Positions 25,815 through 33,600 of a stretch of DNA of 64,000 nucleotides are shown here, piece by piece. The DNA is taken from the NCBI RefSeq assembly GCF_026339735.1, contig NZ_JAPEQG010000001.1:8059001-8123000 (forward strand), read 5' to 3'. The notes under the pieces were generated by a model, which did no database searches, was not told the origin of the DNA, and saw only the letters and a program-made list of their open reading frames with translations. The stretch is from Streptomyces sp. NBC_01669. Lineage in GTDB: Bacteria; Actinomycetota; Actinomycetes; Streptomycetales; Streptomycetaceae. How positions within the stretch are numbered: the first letter of the stretch is position 1; each line of letters opens with the position of its first letter. The position numbers and the translations under genes were made by a program.

Positions 25815-26327
25815 TCATGCACGGGATTCACGGCAAAGGTACAGAGAAACCCTGATGGGGGTGTCATCGGGATCGAGATGCTCGAGACCCAGTATCACGT
25901 GCACATCGGAGACCCTCCAGCAGCCAACCCACACGAATGCGAAGTAATCGCTGTCGAGCACCAGGTCTTCTGGCTCCACTGAGAACTTCTCGCCCATCAG
26001 AGAAGTAAGCCGACCTGCCAGCTCGCGACAATCACGAATCTTTCCCTGGTGCTCCCCAGTGACGTCGCTGACGTAATCGGGGGAGCCCCAATCGACCTGC
26101 CACTCCTGCAATGTGACGCCGAGCACCACCAGGCCCTCGTAATCTTCGATTCCCAGACGGAGGCCATTCCGCGTCAAACGCTTCGGGTACGGCAGAGATA
26201 CCGAGCCAGCAGGATCCCAGCCAGACAGGACGAGTTCAGAGGAAATCCGCTCCGCATCCCACGGAGATTCGAACCGCGCAGCCAGCTCAATGAGCTGGAG
26301 AGCGTAATCCAAATCGACATCAAGCAT
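25815..26327 (-). CDS. Hypothetical protein in the immunity cluster (170 aa)
   Basis: A soluble acidic protein with alternating short helices and strands: YALQLIELAARFESPWDAER, then GIEDYEGLVVLGVTLQEWQV and a C-terminal PIRVSLYLCRE. ATG at 26327 with GGGAGAAGC upstream. Its size, acidity, low GC and position behind an RHS toxin suggest an immunity protein. It may belong to one of the DUF families of streptomycete immunity clusters, but I cannot name one safely. Confidence 0.65.
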   Translation of the reverse strand: MLDVDLDYALQLIELAARFESPWDAERISSELVLSGWDPAGSVSLPYPKRLTRNGLRLGIEDYEGLVVLGVTLQEWQVDWGSPDYVSDVTGEHQGKIRDCRELAGRLTSLMGEKFSVEPEDLVLDSDYFAFVWVGCWRVSDVHVILGLEHLDPDDTPIRVSLYLCRESRA

Positions 26328-26396
26328 CAGCTTCTCCCTCCGGAAGAAAAATGATGGACCGCAAGTGCACCGCTTTCCAAAAAAAACGGCGAAGCG

Positions 26397-26831
26397 TCAG
26401 TCCGATCCGTTCGGATCCTCCGCGTCCGACTCGACCGACCCGAAGGTCAGGTCGGGGCCTGGGGGCCACAGCTGACTCGCGGAGAACAGTGAGGGCGCAG
26501 CGTAGGGTCTGGGCGCCTCACGCCACGACGGCTTACTTGAAACGACGCAACTGTTCCCTTCTCCTTCGAGCATCCAGGTCCAGTTTCGCGCGTCGGAATC
26601 CAGCCCGGCGAACCTTGCAACGTCATCGAACTCAGCGCTTGTGGCAGGTCGTACGTGGATTCCACGATAGACCGGCTTCAACAGCATGAATTCGACATGC
26701 CCGAAGTAGATTTCGACCCTGGTCGTGGTGTTGTCGATCGCGACTGGATCGCTACGCAGGATCAGATGACGGTGCGACACATCAAAGCTCCACACTTTGA
26801 ACATCCGGTCGCGTCGGGTGAATTCAGACAT
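26397..26831 (-). CDS. Hypothetical protein in the immunity cluster (144 aa)
   Basis: The N-terminus FKVWSFDVSHRHLILRSDP and the following IDNTTTRVEIYFGHVEFMLL form a beta-rich domain that I associate with small proteins next to toxin genes; the C-terminus is proline-rich and acidic. ATG at 26831 has an AGGAGGTGACGT site. It follows the 26875-27582 gene by 43 bases, so the two are likely co-transcribed. No defined function. Confidence 0.65.
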   Translation of the reverse strand: MSEFTRRDRMFKVWSFDVSHRHLILRSDPVAIDNTTTRVEIYFGHVEFMLLKPVYRGIHVRPATSAEFDDVARFAGLDSDARNWTWMLEGEGNSCVVSSKPSWREAPRPYAAPSLFSASQLWPPGPDLTFGSVESDAEDPNGSD

Positions 26832-26874
26832 ACGTCACCTCCTGCTAGTCGGCCCAGTCGGCCGCGGCATGTTG

Positions 26875-27582
26875 CTAAATAATGGCGAATTTCAGCGCAG
26901 CCGAGACTTGCCCCCTGTCACGTGCCCAAACATTCCAACGAATAGTTGATTCGTCATTGAACAACTCGGCACATGTGCGCCACACGTGCACGCGCACTCC
27001 ACCCTCCTCCCACCACCATTCATGAGACCCCGAGGGCTCGTCCACGAAATTTAGGGCTTCAGCCCGTGACATCACATCAGCAACGCCCTCGGGCCCTCCG
27101 GTTGCCACGCTGATCCAGCTCTCACATTCCCAGTACATAGCAGCGGACTCGATCAACGAGTTGACGTTGTTGAACGCCTTCAAAAATCGGGAGTCATTGC
27201 CGCGTTCGCCGAAATAGTGGATTGAATCATCAGGTGCCACGAAGACGCCAACAGGAAGAAGAGAGGAATCTACGAGCGAAACCATGGGAACGCCGTCGTC
27301 CGGATCCAGCTCGGCGAACGGCTGAAAGTTGACAGTACCTTCCGATGCCCATCCAGCACTCTCGTAAGAAAGCCCCCCGTAACGCATGCGAAGGAAGTGC
27401 AGACGTTCCCAGAACTCTACGCCCCCCTCCCCGAACGACTCAATATATTCGGCCAGCACCTCCTCGCGGTCATCAGACCATGCAATCGCCCCCCGCCGAG
27501 CCCTCCGAGAGAGGAAGATTTTGGCCCGCTCGGTCAGACCTGCAGGGTCTTCGAGAATAAATGGGGTCAAGAAAGGATTCAC
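26875..27582 (-). CDS. Probable cognate immunity protein of the RHS/YwqJ toxin (235 aa)
   Basis: The first gene downstream of the toxin, 90 bases after its stop and in the same direction, which is the standard place for the matching immunity gene. The segment LHFLRMRYGGLSYESAGWAS resembles the opening of SUKH-superfamily immunity domains, but the match is weak. It is rich in tryptophan (HEWWWEEGG near residue 190) and lower in GC than the toxin core. Assignment rests mainly on position. Confidence 0.65.
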   Translation of the reverse strand: MNPFLTPFILEDPAGLTERAKIFLSRRARRGAIAWSDDREEVLAEYIESFGEGGVEFWERLHFLRMRYGGLSYESAGWASEGTVNFQPFAELDPDDGVPMVSLVDSSLLPVGVFVAPDDSIHYFGERGNDSRFLKAFNNVNSLIESAAMYWECESWISVATGGPEGVADVMSRAEALNFVDEPSGSHEWWWEEGGVRVHVWRTCAELFNDESTIRWNVWARDRGQVSAALKFAII

Positions 27583-27609
27583 TCAGAACTCCCCTATCGG
27601 AGATGCGCA

Positions 27610-27643
27610 AAGCAGCCTGCACGGTATTGAGTGCAGGCTGCTT
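27610..27643 (-). terminator. Hairpin between toxin and immunity gene
   Basis: AAGCAGCCTGCAC (27610-27622) and GTGCAGGCTGCTT (27631-27643) make a perfect 13-pair stem with an 8-base loop in the 90-base gap between the toxin stop and immunity start. Outward extension pairs five more bases (ATGCG/CGCAT) across a two-base bulge. It could end the toxin mRNA, or attenuate it so immunity relies on its own promoter; TATAGT (27649-27654 on the minus strand) is a possible -10 box. Confidence 0.55.
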
Positions 27644-27672
27644 CGCATACTATACCCCTACTTCATCTCCTA

Positions 27673-30600
27673 TCAGAGTAGGGGGCGATCAGCCCGTCCG
27701 GTGTAATTCACCCCCAAATCATTGAGGACTCGGGTGCACTGCGCGCAGGGGAGCATCAGCTCTCCATCGAGTTTCGTCCCGATTCGCTTGGAAAGAATGC
27801 CGATGGTCGTGAGCTGGTGGCCAGCCGGATCAATATTGGCGTTAAACGCCTGATTGATACAGTGCATCTCACTGCACCGCCCGTTGGTCACATTGAGTTT
27901 CGCGTAGAGATCCTGCAACTTCGGATGGATCGGATCGGTGAACCCGGACCTGCCGAACTGAGCTCCCGGAATTGTTGAGTCAGTAATCGTTCCAGGACGC
28001 TGCCTCTTCGGCGCTGCATTTATGATGGCCTGGCGCTGGCTGCCCAACCTTTCGAGCGATTGCCCGAGATCATCAGCGAAATTGTCGACCGCCGTACCCG
28101 CGCTGTCGACAGTGAACCGGGGGGCACGGCTCAGGCCACGCCCCGCATCAACCGCATCGTCAAGAAGCTTGGCGCCCTTCCCTACACCCGGGAAGACCGA
28201 CGCGGCGGCGATGGTGCATTGCCACGCCGACGGGTCGTTCGAGCAACCCTGGATGTCGGAGAATCCGGACAGTTCCTTGACGAAGTCCCAAGGGTCCACC
28301 CAGTTCTCGAGCCCCGTGGAGCCGTCGTGGTACTGGACGTTGAACTCGAGGCGCTCCGGGTCGGGGATGATCGGGTCCCCGCCCATCTGGTACTGGTTGC
28401 GTGCCTGGCAGCCGACGTCGCAGGCTTCGTGCCCGTCCCGCTCGATGCTGTTGACCGGGTTGCCGCCGGCGAAGCCGTAACGGTTGCTGGTGGCGGGCCC
28501 GGCACCCAGGCTCATGTCGGCTGCGGCGCCGGTGTACGAGTCCCGGTTGATGAACCGGTTGTGCTCCGGGCTGTAGTCCCGGAAGCCCATGTCGTAGGTC
28601 TCCGACTGGGCGTTCCAGCGCTTGCCGTTGAAGCGGTAGGGGTTTTCCCCCTCGTCGCCCGGCGCCACGATGCTGTCCAGGCCGGTCCACTCGTCCTTGG
28701 CGTCCTGGCCATAGGCGGTGTAGCCGTAGGTGGAGCTGGGCTTGCCGTCGGACGCGTTGGTGAAGGTCTCGACGTCGCCGTGGCTGTTGTAGCCGTAGTA
28801 GCCGCTCTCGCCGTTCAAGTGGTTCAGCTGGGAAAGGCGTTCTCCTCCCAAGCCGAACTGGTAGGTCTTGACGAGGGTTCCGTCGAGCTCGTCGCTGAAC
28901 ACCTCACTGTCCAGCCCCAGGTAGCTGTACTCGTCGGTGTAGGCGTTGTTGACACTCTTCTCGACCGTGCGGTCGAGAGCGTCGTAGCGGTAGTTGGTCG
29001 TGTTTGTCTTGTCGCCCGCCTTGCGGACCGTGCCGATGAGCCGGTCGAAGCCGTCGAAGGTGTTCTCCTCGACGGCGGCGCCACCGTTTTCGGTGACGGA
29101 CTTCATCCGGCCGAAGGTGTCGTAGTTGTAGATGGCCGAGGAATCGACCAGATTCGAGGAGGAGCTCAGCCGGTTCTTGTTGTAGTAGAACTCGGTCACC
29201 TCCGACTTCTGGAGGAAGAGCTGCTTGACGACATTGGAGTTGTCGTCGTGCCAGTACTGCTCCGTCCGCGGCTTGCTGCCGGTCTTGTCCAACTCCCTGA
29301 TCCGGTCGACCGGATCGTAGGTGTAGTTGGTCACGGACTGCCGGACCCCGTCGCCGTCACCGCTCAGCAGCGACGCCGTGTCCTTGCTCTTGTTGCCGTT
29401 GGCGTCGTACTCGTAGCCGTGCGACGAAACCAGCGCACCCTGGCTCGTCTTCTCCGTGCTGGTCTTCGGGGCGCTGTTTGCGTAGTAGGTGTAATCGACG
29501 GTGTTGCCGTTGCCCTTGGTGAGGGTGGCACGCTGACCGCGATCCGTGTACGTGAACTGCGTGATGTCCGGCTGGGGGTCGGTCGGCACCTGGCTTGCCG
29601 TGACCTTCTTGAGCAGGTTGCGCAGGTCGTACTCGTACTTCGAGTTCTGTTGGGGATGGCTGACGGTGTCGAGCTGGCCGTCGGCGTCGTAGGTGTAGGA
29701 GGTGGTCTTCGGCTCCTGGCCGGTGAGCGACTCCGCGACCTTGTCCACCTGATTCAGACCGGTGTAGGTCATCGTGTACGGCTCGCTCGTGGTGCTGCCG
29801 ACCGTTTCGCCGATCGTGAGCATGTTGCCGTTCAGGTCGTAGTCGTAGGCGTACGACCTGTCCGCGGAAGGGTCTCCGGCGGCGTCTGTGCGGCCCTTCA
29901 GGGATCCGTCGGGGTAGTGCGACCAGCCCATGGCCCGCGTGGACGTGCCGTTGTCACCGGTCAGCGTCCGCTTCTCCTGCTGACCGACGTTGTTGTAGTC
30001 GTAGGCCGTCTTGGTGTTCCACGCGTCGGTGGAGGTCTTGATCCAGCCGTTGTCGAAGTAGGTGTAGTCGGTGTCGATGCGTGCCGGGTCACCCGCCGGC
30101 GGCAGCGAGGTCTTCTTGACCCGGCCTACCTCGTCGTAGACCGTTTCGGTGTAGACATCCGCCTTGTTGTACTTCTCGTCCGCCGGGTCGTACGGCTGGA
30201 ACTGCTTGACCGGCCGGTCGAGCTTGTCGTACTCGGTGCGGGCTGCGAAGTCCGCGTCCGTCCCGGTGGTGGCGGTGCCCCGCGGTGTCTCGACCTTGAT
30301 GGTGTTGCCCACCTGGTCGTAGTGGAAGCGGGTGGTGCGCACCGTGGTGCCGTCGTACGGCACCTTCTGCTCGGCGACCATGGCCCGCGCGTCGTAGACG
30401 ACCTCGGACTTGTTGCGCTCCTCGTCGGTGGTGGCGACGACCAGGGAGTCCTTGTCGTAGCTGGTGGTGGTGTACTTGCCCGCCGCGTCGATCTGCTTGA
30501 CCGGCCGGTGGTCGAGGTCGTACTCCGTCTTGCTGGAGTAGTCGGTGGTGTCCGCCGACGCGTTCTTCTTCGGGTCGATAACCGTGACGGCGTTGCCGAC

Positions 30601-33600
30601 GTTGTCGTACTCGTAGGAGACCTTGTCGTCCTTGGCGTTCACCGCCGACGTGAGCTGGTAGATCGCGTCGTAGTTGTTGGTGGTGACGTAGTCCGTGGCG
30701 TCCGCGGTGGTCGCCACGCCCTTCGGCTCGGTCGTCGTCCTGAGGTTGCCGACCTTGTCGTAGGTGTAGGCCGTCTTGCGTTCCGTGGTCAGGTTGTTCG
30801 CCGGCGCGGTCGCCGACATCACCTGGTCCATCGGGTCGTAAACCGCCTTCGACACCGCGTTCGTCGGTGACGTCGACTCCACGATGTTGTCGTTGGCGTC
30901 GTACACCGGAGCCGGGGTGGTGATGTAGATGCCCGCCGCCTGGTCCTTCGGCACCTTGCTCACCAGCGGACGGCCGTAGGTGTCGTACGTCTGCGTGCTG
31001 GTCTTGATCAGCGCGTCGGTGGCCGAGGTGACCTGGCCGCGCTCGTCGTAGACGAACTTCGTGGCCTTGGCGTAGGGGTCGGTGACCGTCTTCGGGGAGC
31101 CGACCGGGGCGAAGTCCGACGTCTGCGTCGCGTTGCCGTTGGCGTCGGTGGCCTTGGTCTGCTGGCCGTATGCGTCGTAGTCGTACTTCGTGGTGTAGTC
31201 GTCCGCCGTGGACGATTCGACGCCCTTCGGGTCGGTGACCGTCTTCAGGTTGCCGAAGGAGTCATAGCCGAACTGCCACTTGCGGCCCTCCGGGGAGGTC
31301 TTGGTGTACAGGTCGGCGCTGTAGCCGTCCAGTCGTGTCTGGTACTCGAACCTCTGACTGTTGGCCGGATAGGTGCCCGGCGCGCAGTCGCTGGACGGCG
31401 GCACGCCCGCCTTGTTGTTCTCCGCGTCACGCTGCCACAGCGGGTAGCCCGTCTTCTGGTCGTAGCAGTACGCGGTCTTGGCGCCGTTCGCCTCCTCGAT
31501 GTAGGTGACGTTGTTGTCCGCGTCCCACGACGTCTTTGCAGTCTGCGACTTGGCATTGGTGGCCTGTACGGGCCGCCCGAAGTCATCCGAGGTGGTCGTA
31601 GTGGTGTGGGCCTCGGCGTCGGTGACCTTGGTGTCGGTGAACTTCGTGTTAGTGGCGTTGGCCGCGTACGTGAAGCCCGTGGCGCCGTTCAGCCGGTCGG
31701 TGATCGTCTTGGTCCACCAGTGGTACTTCGGATCATCGCCAGTCTGCGGGGCGTAGTACGCGAGCTGTGTGGCGTTGCCACGCGGGTCGGTGACCTTGAC
31801 CAGCTTGACGTTCTTGTTGCCCTGGGTGGCGTCGTAGGTGAACTTGAACACCTTGGGCTGGGCGGATCCGTCACCGTCGGTGATCTGCCCCAGCAGGCCC
31901 TTGTCGGTGTAGGAGAAGGAGACCTTGCGACCGGAGATGTCCGTCATGGACTTCACGTGGTCGTAGATCTTGGAGTTGGTCAGGTTCGTGCCGGTGACCT
32001 TCGCTCCGGTGGCGTCGATGTAGTCGTAGGACGCGTCACCCTTCTTGAAGTAATCCACCGTCAGCGACTGCCGGCCGGCCGGGTCGGTGATGTAGGTGAG
32101 GAACTTCGTCGGCTTGTTGTTGGACTTGCGCTCCTCGTACGTGAACGACTGGGTGTTGCCGTTCTTGTCGATCTCCGAGGTCAGATAGCCGTCACAACCG
32201 AACAGGAAGCGGGTGCCGTCCGGACTGGTCATCGTCCAGGCATCCGGGACCGGGTCCTTCAGCGGGGTGCAGTCCAGACCGGCCTTCGGGGCCAGCTTGA
32301 AGTGCGCACCCGCCGGCGCCTTCCAGGAACCATCACCCTGCTTGGCGAAGATGTGCGTGGTGCCGTCACCGTCCGGAAGCTTGATCTCCGTCGGATTCGG
32401 ATTCGGGCGGAAATCCAGCGGCGCACCCATCCGGATCGGCCCCGCGGCCTGACCCGACCAGCCCGCACCCAGCACCGTGTCACTGGTGTCGAGCGAGTTG
32501 TAGGAGAACCCCGCGAACGTGTTCAGCCCGCGCCCCGGGTTGGTGAACGCGTTGTAGGACCACACCGCATTGCCGGACGACAGGTTCGACATGAACGCCG
32601 AGCCGGCACCCGTGTTCTTCCCGGTGTAGGAGTAGAACCTCTCCAGACCCAGGTCGTTCGAGGTCGGATCCTCCACTGCCACGTTCTGCTTCAGCGTCGG
32701 AATGCCGCCGGTGCCGGCCGACAGCCAGGAGCCGTCCGAGATCTTGCGGACGTCCCAGCCCAGCACATGGTCCGTGCGCTTGGACCCGTTGTCCGAGTTG
32801 ATCGGCGTCTGGACCTTCGCCTTAATCGTGGCCGACTTGCCCGGCAGCAGCGCCGGAATCGCGGTCTTGAGCTGGTTGCCGCCGGTGGTCACGTCCGTGC
32901 CGTCGGGCAGCTTCCAGGTGTAGGAGAGCTCACGCTCACCCGCCGCCCAGGCCGCAGCCGTGGTGTTGGTGACCGTGAAGTCCACCGTGTACGTGGAGTT
33001 CGGCGTCATACGTGCCGGCGTCTGCGGCGCGTAGTAGGTGTCCTCCGTCGCCGCATCGACGTAGATCACCTGCATGTACGGACGCAACTGCGGTTCGGCG
33101 GCCTCGCCGTTCAGAAACAGCGTGCGCTCCTGCGGACCGGTGGTCGTCTCGTCCTTGAGCTTGACCGCGACACCGTGGTTGCCGGTCGGGGTCTTCACCC
33201 ACGACTGCATCAGACCGGTCGCGTCCCACCAGTGCCGTCCCACCTCCGAGACCGAGGCGACGGTGTCGGAGACGGTCGCGGACATGTCGCCGCCCGCCGT
33301 GGTCCACGCGGTGGTGGCGTTGAGGTTGTTCCAAGTGGCGGTGGTCTCGTCGAAGTCCTTGGTCAGACCGTGGAGTTCATAGATTGCACCGTCGGTGCCG
33401 GTCGTGGTCTCCGCACCCCACATGTACATCTTGTTCTCCAGCACCGTGGCGGTGGTGGGGATGCCCGTGGTGGGGAACTTCAACACGGCACGGGTCTTGC
33501 CGTACGTAGTGGAGTTGTTGCCGACACTCAGCCACTTCTGGCCCACGCCGAAGGACTGGATGGCATCCTGGTTCGTAGTCGGCTGTTGCGAGGACAGGGT

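Noticed and set aside
28060..30870. A long plus-strand open frame (936 codons) opposite the RHS gene, and a second at 31606-34791.
   Set aside because: They are antisense to a clear RHS coding sequence; the valine/glycine/arginine-rich translation has no domain or ribosome site. High-GC codon use makes such shadows common.
28500..32500. Regularly spaced repeated motifs that could look like a CRISPR or DNA repeat array.
   Set aside because: They are the YD/RHS protein repeats in frame; there are no identical DNA repeats with unique spacers.
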